Below, piece after piece: positions 7,248-15,017 of a stretch of DNA of 64,000 bases. A model generated the notes under the pieces. The model saw nothing but the letters and a program-made list of their open reading frames with translations. It was not told where the DNA came from and ran no database searches. The translations under genes and the position numbers were made by a program. The stretch covers positions 1 through 64,000 of the forward strand of contig CAIVAU010000116.1 of NCBI GenBank assembly GCA_903903925.1. The letters are read 5' to 3'. Source of the DNA: an uncultured cyanobacterium. Its GTDB lineage: Bacteria > Cyanobacteriota > Cyanobacteriia > Cyanobacteriales > Nostocaceae. The stretch's first letter is position 1. Each line of letters begins with the position of its first letter.

Positions 7248-8942
7248 ATGCCGACATCCAGTATTGATAGCCGATTAATGAGCTTTGGTGAATTACTTAC
7301 AGGTAACAACTCTTACACAGTGCCTAGCTTCCAAAGAGATTATTCATGGACAGAAGCACAAGTTGATCAGCTTTGGGATGACATCACTGAGACCCTGGAT
7401 GAGAAACGTAGTGAACACTTTATTGGCGCAGTTGTTGTAAACAACTCCAAAAAGCCTGAACTGATGTTGATAGATGGACAACAGCGTGTCACAACAATTT
7501 CAATATTGATGTGTGTCCTCAGGAATCTAGCGAAGGAAAGAGGAGATGAGCAATTGGCTCAGACAATTTCACAAAAGTATTTAGGCTCATTAAATCTGCG
7601 GACTCGTAAGACAGAATCAAAGCTAATTCTCAACGAAAGAAACAATCAGTTTTATCAGGAAAATATTGTTGAATCCCGAACAATAAGTTTCTTACGCGAG
7701 CTATCTAAAAAGAAAAATATTGACAAATCAAACAAATTAATAATTGATGCCTACTTACTATTATACCAAAGAATTGAAAAGCGCATGCAAAAGTTTGGAG
7801 ATTCTGTAGAAGTTTTAATTGAACTTGAAGAGTGCATCAGAGATCAATTGGTATCAATTTTAATATCAGTGGCAGATGAAGCTAACTCTTACCTAATTTT
7901 TGAAACTTTGAATGATAGAGGCTTAGAATTGTCTGTTGCAGACCTACTTAAAAACTATCTATTTTCAAGAGCGTCTGAAAGAATAAAAGAAGTTCAAAGA
8001 AAATGGGGAGAAATTAATCTCTTAGCAGATAGATTTGAGTTAACAAAGTTCATTCGTTACTACTGGTTATCAAAATATGGTCATGTCACTGAAAAAGATT
8101 TATACCGTAAAATTGCAACGGAAGTAAAAAATTCATCTCAGGTGTTTGATTTTGTCAACGAATTGCGGAATGCTGTTGAGATTTATGGCGCATTAGAGAA
8201 CTCTCAAAATCCACTTTGGGATTCATACAACTTAGACTTAAAAAAGGATATTGATCGGCTTGGTCTTTTTAAACTAAGTCAATGTTACTCCGTTCTACTA
8301 GCTGCAAAGGAAAGCTTATCAGATGATCTGTTTTCTAAGGTTTTGAGAATGATAGTTATTCTGTCATTCCGCTATAATGTCATTTGTGGATTAAATCCTA
8401 ACAAGCTTGAATCTGCTTATAGTACGACTGCTAAATATATTCGAGAACAGCAGCCAGTATTTGCTAAAGCTATTTTCGATCAGTTGAAAGAATTTTATCT
8501 GAGCGATAAAGAATTTGAAAGAGCTTTTGCGGAGAAGACTCTGACAGCAAATAATGCAAAGTTAGCACGCTACATTCTGAGTGAGATTAACAGTCACAAC
8601 ATGGGTAGCAAAGAATTGGTTGAAAATCCGAACGCAACAGAATTGAATTTAGAACATATTCTCCCCCAAAAACCAAGTGAAACCTGGCTGATAGAATTTT
8701 CCAAGACCGATCCAAACCAATACGTTTATCGGCTCGGTAATATGACGCTGCTAGATTCATCAGTTAACCGTAAGTTAGGAAATACCTCTTTTCAAGATAA
8801 ATGTGCCAATGCCTTTTCTCACTCAAAGTTGGAGATCACAAAAGAAATTTTAAATTATTCAGTTTGGGGTCCGAAACAGATTGAAGAAAGGCAAAAGAAG
8901 ATGGCTAAGTCAGCTTGCCAGATTTGGCGTCTTAATTACTAG
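7248..8942 (+). CDS. DUF262/DUF1524 protein, GmrSD-like nuclease
   Basis: The 564-residue protein has the two-domain build of GmrSD-type (type IV restriction) and related nucleases. The N-terminal DUF262 (ParB-like NTPase) domain shows VPSFQRDYSW (residues 25-34) and IDGQQRVTT (75-83); the C-terminal DUF1524 HNH-family domain shows LNLEHILPQK (about 466) and LGNMTLL with a downstream asparagine and lysine. GmrSD-family proteins cleave modified, often glucosylated, phage DNA; the substrate here is unknown. I prefer the ATG at 7248 to an in-frame ATG at 7188, because AGGA precedes it by seven bases and the next residues begin the conserved domain. Transcribed alone, between two other defence-like units. 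Confidence 0.85.
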   Translation: MPTSSIDSRLMSFGELLTGNNSYTVPSFQRDYSWTEAQVDQLWDDITETLDEKRSEHFIGAVVVNNSKKPELMLIDGQQRVTTISILMCVLRNLAKERGDEQLAQTISQKYLGSLNLRTRKTESKLILNERNNQFYQENIVESRTISFLRELSKKKNIDKSNKLIIDAYLLLYQRIEKRMQKFGDSVEVLIELEECIRDQLVSILISVADEANSYLIFETLNDRGLELSVADLLKNYLFSRASERIKEVQRKWGEINLLADRFELTKFIRYYWLSKYGHVTEKDLYRKIATEVKNSSQVFDFVNELRNAVEIYGALENSQNPLWDSYNLDLKKDIDRLGLFKLSQCYSVLLAAKESLSDDLFSKVLRMIVILSFRYNVICGLNPNKLESAYSTTAKYIREQQPVFAKAIFDQLKEFYLSDKEFERAFAEKTLTANNAKLARYILSEINSHNMGSKELVENPNATELNLEHILPQKPSETWLIEFSKTDPNQYVYRLGNMTLLDSSVNRKLGNTSFQDKCANAFSHSKLEITKEILNYSVWGPKQIEERQKKMAKSACQIWRLNY

Positions 8943-8958
8943 GGATCAATAGAATACT

Positions 8959-9103
8959 AACGTCCTGAACGGGATACAAAAATGCGAGATAAACTTTTGC
9001 TTCTAGAACGCTTGACTTTCATAATTGAAGTAGAGTTTCCTACTTTTGTTGAAATACATCAATCTACACTTAGCTTACACTTTTTTTGTAAAAAAGTCAC
9101 TTT
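8959..9103 (-). pseudogene. 5' remnant of a prlF-like antitoxin
   Basis: This segment repeats 2568-2750, covering the first 21 or so codons of the PrlF-type antitoxin plus its upstream region with the ACTTTTTT/AAAAAAGT inverted repeat. Several substitutions separate the copies. The rest of the gene is replaced by the end of the DUF262 gene. It may have delivered a minus-strand promoter here. Confidence 0.85.
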
Positions 9104-9204
9104 CTCATTCGCGCTTGTCCAGCCAATAGAGACTCATGGCTGGAGTGACATCCCCTCCGACTACACTTTCCTGCTAAACTACAGGGACGAGGATAGCCTA
9201 GCTT

Positions 9205-10263
9205 ATGAAAGTTCAATCCCTACAGCTAAGATATTTTAAGAAATTCCGATCTTCAGATTTATTTGATTTCACAGATCCAGAAACTGGGTTAGCACGAGAT
9301 ATTATTGTTCTCATCGGAATGAACGGTGCTGGAAAAACAAGTCTTTTGCAAGCGATCGCCGCAACTCTCGGCACAGCAACCGGACGATTAAAAGAACCCT
9401 CCGATTTGGAATGGGCAGGATTTAACTATGAATTACTTGGTAGTAACTGGGGAGGATTTGAGCCCGAGGTGACTCTCAAGGTGCAGTTCTCCTCTGGTGA
9501 ACTCCAAGCTGTATCAGATTTTCAAAAGAAATTACAACAGATGGGTCGTGATTTGCAGCCTCCTGCTGCTCAGCATATTGTTACTCTTAAATGGCGAAAT
9601 GGGCGTGTTCAAGCAGAGAGTGCTGCTGAATTATTTCAATTTAAAGGGCGAGAATACGCTAAACAATTACTCCGTGCTGAAGGATTTCAAGTATTTGAAC
9701 GAGTGGGTACAATTCTTTGGTACACAGAACAGAGAACTTCAACTAGCTTAACGGCTGAAGACCCAGAGCGCAAACTAGAAATCACAGAAGACCTTTTGCG
9801 CGATCGCCTTTCTAAGTGGCGACAATTCCATCAAGGTGTAGAAACAGGTAAAATTTCGCTACGCCCAGGACAAAAGGACTTATACGCCGAAATTGAACGC
9901 GATTACAAAGTAGTCTTTCCAGAACGCAGTTTTGAAGGTCCAATTCTCCGAGAGAATGTGGACGATATCTTGAGCGAACCCTGGTTTTATTTATACGATG
10001 GTAAAAACCAGTATGAAATTTCTGAGATGTCCGCCGGTGAACGTGCTATTTTCCCAATGCTCATAGACTTTGCTAGTTGGAATATTCACAACTCTGTCAT
10101 TTTGATCGATGAAATTGAATTGCACCTACATCCACCAATGCAACAGGCATTGCTTAGAGCTTTGCCCAAGTTAGGCACAAATAATCAGTTTATCATTACA
10201 ACTCACTCTGATTATATAGAACAGCTAGTACCAGAAGCATATATTCAGCGGCTAGAGGTGTAA
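9205..10263 (+). CDS. AAA ATPase, PARIS AriA-like
   Basis: The 352-residue protein is an ABC/SMC-type AAA ATPase of the class paired with TOPRIM nucleases. It shows IGMNGAGKTSL (residues 37-47), a signature-like MSAGERAIFPM (about 275), Walker B VILIDEIELHLHP (about 296) and the terminal THSD histidine motif (about 335). It is followed two bases later by a DUF4435/TOPRIM gene, the layout of PARIS (AriA-AriB) anti-phage systems; OLD-like and other ATPase-TOPRIM pairs are alternatives. AriA-type ATPases hold the nuclease subunit until a phage protein triggers release; this is known for the E. coli system and inferred here. An upstream AGGGACGAGGA supports the start. Confidence 0.8.
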   Translation: MKVQSLQLRYFKKFRSSDLFDFTDPETGLARDIIVLIGMNGAGKTSLLQAIAATLGTATGRLKEPSDLEWAGFNYELLGSNWGGFEPEVTLKVQFSSGELQAVSDFQKKLQQMGRDLQPPAAQHIVTLKWRNGRVQAESAAELFQFKGREYAKQLLRAEGFQVFERVGTILWYTEQRTSTSLTAEDPERKLEITEDLLRDRLSKWRQFHQGVETGKISLRPGQKDLYAEIERDYKVVFPERSFEGPILRENVDDILSEPWFYLYDGKNQYEISEMSAGERAIFPMLIDFASWNIHNSVILIDEIELHLHPPMQQALLRALPKLGTNNQFIITTHSDYIEQLVPEAYIQRLEV

Positions 10264-10265
10264 TT

Positions 10266-11129
10266 GTGAGCGTCGTTAGCGGCAAAGTTATTTTCTGTGA
10301 GGGCAAACAAACAAGTTTAGATGTTAAACTACTTAACAAAATTGTCGATAACCTTTTAACAAATAAACCTACCATTGTTCCGTCTGGTGGTAAATTTACG
10401 TTATCGGTTTTTGCTCAGGGTTACTTTTCAAGAGATAGCTCAAGAAATCAGCAATATATAATTTTTTGCGATCGCGATTTTGATGCTAAACCAACTGATA
10501 ACATGCAATTAATTCGACTCAACTCTATGTTACTCACCCATCGTTCTTGTGTCGAAAATTATTTATTAAATGCCGATTTAATCCATAATTACTGGGTCAC
10601 AAAATATACAGAGAAAGTAAACAATCCTACTTCTAAATGGGGACATGGAAATTCACCTGGGATTGAAATAATTTCAGCATGGATTGAAGATGCTGCAAGA
10701 AGCATACAAGATTACCAATCAGTAAGATGGGCTTTGGCTGATTTGCTGCAATCAAGTACAACTCGACACCAACTCAAAACAACATGGACAGGTGGTAGTG
10801 GTACGCTTCCGACCTCACTAACTCTACCTGACTGTCAGACTCAAGCTGTAGAACTAATTAACCAGTTTCAACAAGCTATGGAAACAGTCACACAAAATAG
10901 ATTTGAGCAAAGTCTTGCTGTATACCAACAACAGTTTGCTCAAAAAGGCTTTTGGACGCAGAAGCAGTATTTGATCTGGTTTCATGGTAAGGATATTCAA
11001 AAAGCTATGCAGCGACAAAAATCTCAATATATAGCTCTGGATACTTTTTTTGATTGGGCGCTGAGTCAAATTAATATCAACCAATATCCCGATTTAGTTG
11101 AGTTACAAAATTTAATTAGGGAAATTTAG
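10266..11129 (+). CDS. DUF4435/TOPRIM nuclease, PARIS AriB-like
   Basis: The 287-residue protein fits the DUF4435 family. VIFCEGKQTSLDVKLL near the N-terminus carries the TOPRIM glutamate, IIFCDRDFDA (about 75-84) the paired aspartates, and HRSCVENYLLN (about 97) the family's ENYLL motif. In PARIS the equivalent AriB is a nuclease that attacks host tRNA after activation; that activity is inferred here. It starts with GTG at 10266, two bases after the ATPase stop, so the genes are coupled. The frame is intact to a stop at 11127-11129. Its first 40 or so codons are copied at 1671-1791. Confidence 0.78.
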   Translation: MSVVSGKVIFCEGKQTSLDVKLLNKIVDNLLTNKPTIVPSGGKFTLSVFAQGYFSRDSSRNQQYIIFCDRDFDAKPTDNMQLIRLNSMLLTHRSCVENYLLNADLIHNYWVTKYTEKVNNPTSKWGHGNSPGIEIISAWIEDAARSIQDYQSVRWALADLLQSSTTRHQLKTTWTGGSGTLPTSLTLPDCQTQAVELINQFQQAMETVTQNRFEQSLAVYQQQFAQKGFWTQKQYLIWFHGKDIQKAMQRQKSQYIALDTFFDWALSQININQYPDLVELQNLIREI

Positions 11130-11204
11130 GAAGACCCGGTTTCTGCATTCGTGCTTAACTAAATTGTATTTGGTCGTCGTCAATTTTTCTTAAAAAAGAG
11201 ACTT

Positions 11205-11349
11205 ACACAATTCCTCTTCCTAAAACCTTGCGCTTTAAAGCCAGCACTCTAGGACGCGCACCTGTACCCGAAAAACCTAGACCTTCCCTAAATATTCCAG
11301 GCATATAAAAGCGTTCCGTACCCTCCTTTTTTATATTCATAAATCACTT
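11205..11349 (-). pseudogene. 3' remnant of a KGGVGR-ATPase gene
   Basis: On the minus strand this repeats 3527-3668, the last 47 or so codons of the 922-residue ATPase gene, with a handful of substitutions and a short deletion. Nothing else of that gene follows. It sits between the PARIS-like pair and the dynamin-like gene. Confidence 0.88.
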
Positions 11350-11697
11350 TTGTCAATATCTCCAAGGGATGATAAAGAAAATCTAGTGAGAATGATAATT
11401 GTCAGTTAGGGGAATAAGTCCTGTCACTTTACTACTACGGGAATATCCTTGGTAGAACTAATGAACTATAGAGGGGATGCACCGAAGGGTAATTACGTCT
11501 TCAAGAGTTGCAAGGGTCAGAGACTGAAGCCGTTGTAATATCAAGTTACATCTACATTCCGCTAGGGGACAGGAGTACTTTGCACTTACCTAAAGTTTGA
11601 TATGGTTTCTGGGAACACTAAGCTTGGGCTTCTTATAGGCGTCATCTGAGGCGCAAAAATTGCCTTTCAGTCCAAATTAAGTTTCAGGAGCTAAAGT
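11350..11697 (+). promoter_or_regulatory. Leader of the dynamin-like gene
   Basis: About 350 bp without a reading frame precedes the GTPase gene. It is less AT-rich than nearby spacers and contains possible stems, for example GTCTTCA with TGAAGCC (11500-11535). TTTCAGGAGCTAAAGT just before the ATG supplies a clear ribosome binding site. No known RNA family was recognised. Confidence 0.4.
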
Positions 11698-14034
11698 ATG
11701 TCATCAAAAAATTTTCAAAAAACCTACCTAAAAATAGGTGAAGTTGGTCAGAATATTCTCAAATATTTACAAGATTTTAGAAATGAAAAGCTTTCCGAAG
11801 GGGATGATACTAAAAGTCTACAAGATGTAGAAAATGATATCAGCACAGCCCTATCTGCTTTAAAAGAACAACGTTATGAAGTTGCTGTCGTGGCCCCAAT
11901 GAAAGCCGGAAAAAGTACATTTTTAAATGCAATTATTGGTGCTGAAATTCTTGCTAGTGAAACAGCAGCTTGTACAGTTTGCCGTACAGATATTTCTCAC
12001 ATTCATGAAAGTGATATTCCCGAATTACTAGAGTATAGAGAAGGACAAAAAAAGCCAATTAGTTTAGCTAAAGGTAGTTTAATCGAAATTCAGCAAAAAT
12101 TTTTAGAACGTACTCGTGAATTCCGGAGTGATAAAAATTCCCATAAAGAATTTCCGACAAGTTTTGAATTAAGATATCCCATTGAAGCCATCAGTGGTTT
12201 ATCATCTCTTGCTGGGTTAAGATTACTTGATACTCCTGGTCCAAATGAATGGAAGTCCATGTCTGTTGATGCTCTCAAACTTAAACAGTCTACTTTAGAG
12301 GCGCTGAGAAATTGTAATGCTGTATTGTTCGTTTTAAACTATCGTTCTTTCAAGGATAATGCAGTTAACGAACTATTCAAGTCAATCACCGAAAATCGTA
12401 AGGAACTTTTAGAAGAAAGTAAAGCTAGAATTTATTTTATACTTAATCAGGTTGATTTGCGGTCTGAGAAAGATCCAGAAATTTCTGAAACAATTAGCTC
12501 CTTGAAAACGGATTTAGAAGCATTTGGCTTTCCGGAGCCATTAATTTATCCAGTAAGCGCCCTGCAGGGACTTTATGCAAAGTCTATTCAGAAAGGGATA
12601 GCGACTGAACAACAAAAAAAAGACTTTCAGAAATTCTTTATAGCCAGATATGCGAGAGAAAATGAAGATGGTGATTTAGTGATTCCTAAACCCGAGAAAA
12701 TTGCAGTTCGAGCTATTGAGGATAGTGGCATTATAGCGATCCAAGAAGCAATATTTCAACGTCTTATTAAAGAAGCTGGTTGGAATCTTCTGGATGATGT
12801 ATTAGAGAAACTGAAAAAAGCTACTACAGCTATTGAGGATACTCTCAACACCCGCATTAGTGGCTGGGAAATGGAAATTAGCACATTAAAGCAAAGGGTG
12901 GAAGAATATAAAGAGCGGGTTAAGTCTGCTCAAAAGCGAGTTAAATCATTCAAAACTGAGATCGAAGAACAAAAAAAGTTTTTGATTAAAGGATTTAATA
13001 AAGGTGTAGACTCTTTTGCTAATGCAGCTAAATCAGCAATTCAAGAAGAGATTGACCAAATAGCTAAATCACGCTCTAAGCAACTAATACAATCTCAGAG
13101 AAACTTTACTCAACACTCAGTCGTTAAAATCCCGGACAGTAATCCTGTAGAAATTTTTGGCGATGCAATTACAGGTATTTTAGATTTTATCCCTGTGTTT
13201 GGAAATTTTGCAAAGGCACTTGTAAAACTGGGTCAAGCAGCGTTTAAAGTACGTTCTTCTCTGAAAGATAACTTAAAAGTTTCTGTTCCAGAAGCTTTTA
13301 ATGACAATAATTTATCTTCTTCTGATCCATATGTTTTCAAATTCAGTTACAAAACCGATGCAGAGAAGCTTTCAAAACAAATCAATGATTTCTGTACTCC
13401 CCATATCCAAACTTGGTGGTTAGATACTCATGACAGTTTGGTTAGAGAAGGTACAAAACTTAGAGAGAAGTTAAAGCAAAGAATCCAGGAGAAGATTCAA
13501 GAAATATCTAATGAATTATCTAGTTACCTGGGAGATGCTCTTGAGATTGAATTGAATATCAACCCTATACAATTTGCATCTTTTGATTTTAAAGGTATTG
13601 ATGCACAAGTTCGTTATCAACAAGAAGTTTACACAAGATATCGCAAAGAAACAAGAAAAAAGAGCAGTTGTTGTAGTTCAGATAAATCCTATGAAATAAC
13701 TGTACCAGTAGAAGAGACTCACTCTTTTTACGAAGTAGATTTAAGACAGGTATCCAAACGGATTATACAAGTAATAGATGCGCAAATACCGATAAATAAA
13801 CAATTACTACAAAGAGTCATTGAACAGCAGATTAAAGATGACTTTAGAAGTGCAGAGAGCCAAATCAATCATTACATCAACAGGTTCCAGTCCGAACTTG
13901 ATAATTTATTAAAAGACAGAGAACAGAAAGAAGCGCAAGCACCGGATATTATTGATTCTCTTAAGAGAGCGAAAGAAAAACTCAGTCAATATCTAAATGA
14001 TTTGAAGGATATTCGAGAATTATTGAATTCTTGA
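11698..14034 (+). CDS. Dynamin-like GTPase
   Basis: The 778-residue protein has the GTPase motifs of bacterial dynamin-like proteins: G1 APMKAGKST (66-74), a G2 threonine in TAACT (89-93), G3 LLDTPG (176-181) and G4 NQVD (250-253). A long helical stalk with coiled-coil character (380-460) follows, then a hydrophobic stretch at about 487-518 (GILDFIPVFGNFAKALVKLG) that could be a membrane paddle, and a further helical stalk to the C-terminus. A basic, double-cysteine stretch (KKSSCCSS, about 653) is unusual. Bacterial dynamins remodel membranes and some protect against phage lysis. It is a single gene, so no tandem partner is seen; the island context makes defence plausible but unproven. Confidence 0.85.
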   Translation: MSSKNFQKTYLKIGEVGQNILKYLQDFRNEKLSEGDDTKSLQDVENDISTALSALKEQRYEVAVVAPMKAGKSTFLNAIIGAEILASETAACTVCRTDISHIHESDIPELLEYREGQKKPISLAKGSLIEIQQKFLERTREFRSDKNSHKEFPTSFELRYPIEAISGLSSLAGLRLLDTPGPNEWKSMSVDALKLKQSTLEALRNCNAVLFVLNYRSFKDNAVNELFKSITENRKELLEESKARIYFILNQVDLRSEKDPEISETISSLKTDLEAFGFPEPLIYPVSALQGLYAKSIQKGIATEQQKKDFQKFFIARYARENEDGDLVIPKPEKIAVRAIEDSGIIAIQEAIFQRLIKEAGWNLLDDVLEKLKKATTAIEDTLNTRISGWEMEISTLKQRVEEYKERVKSAQKRVKSFKTEIEEQKKFLIKGFNKGVDSFANAAKSAIQEEIDQIAKSRSKQLIQSQRNFTQHSVVKIPDSNPVEIFGDAITGILDFIPVFGNFAKALVKLGQAAFKVRSSLKDNLKVSVPEAFNDNNLSSSDPYVFKFSYKTDAEKLSKQINDFCTPHIQTWWLDTHDSLVREGTKLREKLKQRIQEKIQEISNELSSYLGDALEIELNINPIQFASFDFKGIDAQVRYQQEVYTRYRKETRKKSSCCSSDKSYEITVPVEETHSFYEVDLRQVSKRIIQVIDAQIPINKQLLQRVIEQQIKDDFRSAESQINHYINRFQSELDNLLKDREQKEAQAPDIIDSLKRAKEKLSQYLNDLKDIRELLNS

Positions 14035-14189
14035 AGGTACGGAGATTTTTAAAACCATTATCGTGCAAATTTGGCTATTTGTCGCCTGTTAGTGAAAACG
14101 TCGAGAAAGTATGATACTCCTCACAATTTAAACCTAACAGGTTTGCATCATCTTGATAGTTCTTTTTTTAAACTATGGTAAGCTTTTTA

Positions 14190-14403
14190 TAATTTTAACC
14201 ATCACCACAAAAAAACGTTTTGCCAATAAGATAGACTACATTAACAAGAGGATATTTACCAAATACAATGTCTATACTTTTTGCAATATCTTTTCCTATA
14301 CCTCCTGCCAGCAATTCTAAACCTCCCTCAGAAAAACCTTTTTTTTAAGATATAAAGACGAATAATATCTCTCGCCGAAAGCCTACCGTTGATAGCTGTC
14401 AAA
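14190..14403 (-). pseudogene. Decayed minus-strand gene fragments
   Basis: Bases 14361-14403 resemble 3946-3998 of the KGGVGR ATPase gene and translate to LTAINGRLSARDIIRLY, against LTDFNGRLQARDIVRFL in the intact protein: a diverged homologue rather than a recent copy. Just downstream on the minus strand, 14340-14190 reads as about 47 coding-like residues including LLAGGIGKDIAKSIDIVFG and YLIGKTFFCGDG, from a protein I do not recognise. Together they look like the wreck of one or two genes. Confidence 0.5.
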
Positions 14404-14555
14404 ATCGCTTCAACCGTCAACACTCATTACTCTCAGTGTCTGTAAAATCAGACTTGTAAATCAAATTTGCGCTGCTGAGTGGAACTTCTGTGGAAGGGCA
14501 GTAATTTCAGCAAATCATGGATACAATCAGAGGTAAAAGGCAAAGCTGAGAGCCA

Positions 14556-14918
14556 ATGACAGAAATTGTAACTCTGAAACTTCCTGAAACGCTGGCGCAA
14601 AGAGCAAAAGAAATTGCTGCTTTCACACATCGGCAACTTGAAGATATGCTGATAGAGTGGATTGACTACACTATTGCTGAACTACCAGTAGAATCACTAC
14701 CCGATGAGCAAGTGTTAGCTTTGTGTGAGCTACAAATGACACCGGAACAGCAAGAGGTTTTTAGTGACCTTTTAGCGCGTAATCAAGAGGCTCAGCTTAA
14801 TGACGTAGAAGTTAGACAACTAGATGAACTTATGCAGGTTTACCGACATGGTTTGATACGTAAAGCAAGAGCCCTAAAAATAGCTGTTATCCGTGGCTTA
14901 AAACCAGATTTAAACTAA
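14556..14918 (+). CDS. Conserved cyanobacterial protein, antitoxin-like
   Basis: The 120-residue protein opens with EIVTLKLPETLAQRAKEIA, a short strand and helix as in ribbon-helix-helix or antitoxin-type proteins, and continues as charged helices through VRQLDELMQVYRHGLIRKARA. Related small proteins are common in cyanobacteria and, as I recall, often precede an HNH nuclease or similar gene; no such partner follows here, since recG lies convergent at 15018. The start is ATG at 14556. Function is unknown; an orphan antitoxin is one possibility. Confidence 0.6.
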   Translation: MTEIVTLKLPETLAQRAKEIAAFTHRQLEDMLIEWIDYTIAELPVESLPDEQVLALCELQMTPEQQEVFSDLLARNQEAQLNDVEVRQLDELMQVYRHGLIRKARALKIAVIRGLKPDLN

Positions 14919-15017
14919 CAGCAATAGCTCCAACTTATAACGCTTCTCATCCGAACAAGGTACAGATTCATCTGCGTTCATCTGCGGTTTCAAATTCTTA
15001 ACGTGCCGCAGGGTAAA

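Noticed and set aside
8982..9239. 85-codon plus-strand frame before the AAA ATPase
   Set aside because: It is read antisense through the prlF remnant and overlaps the ATPase start.
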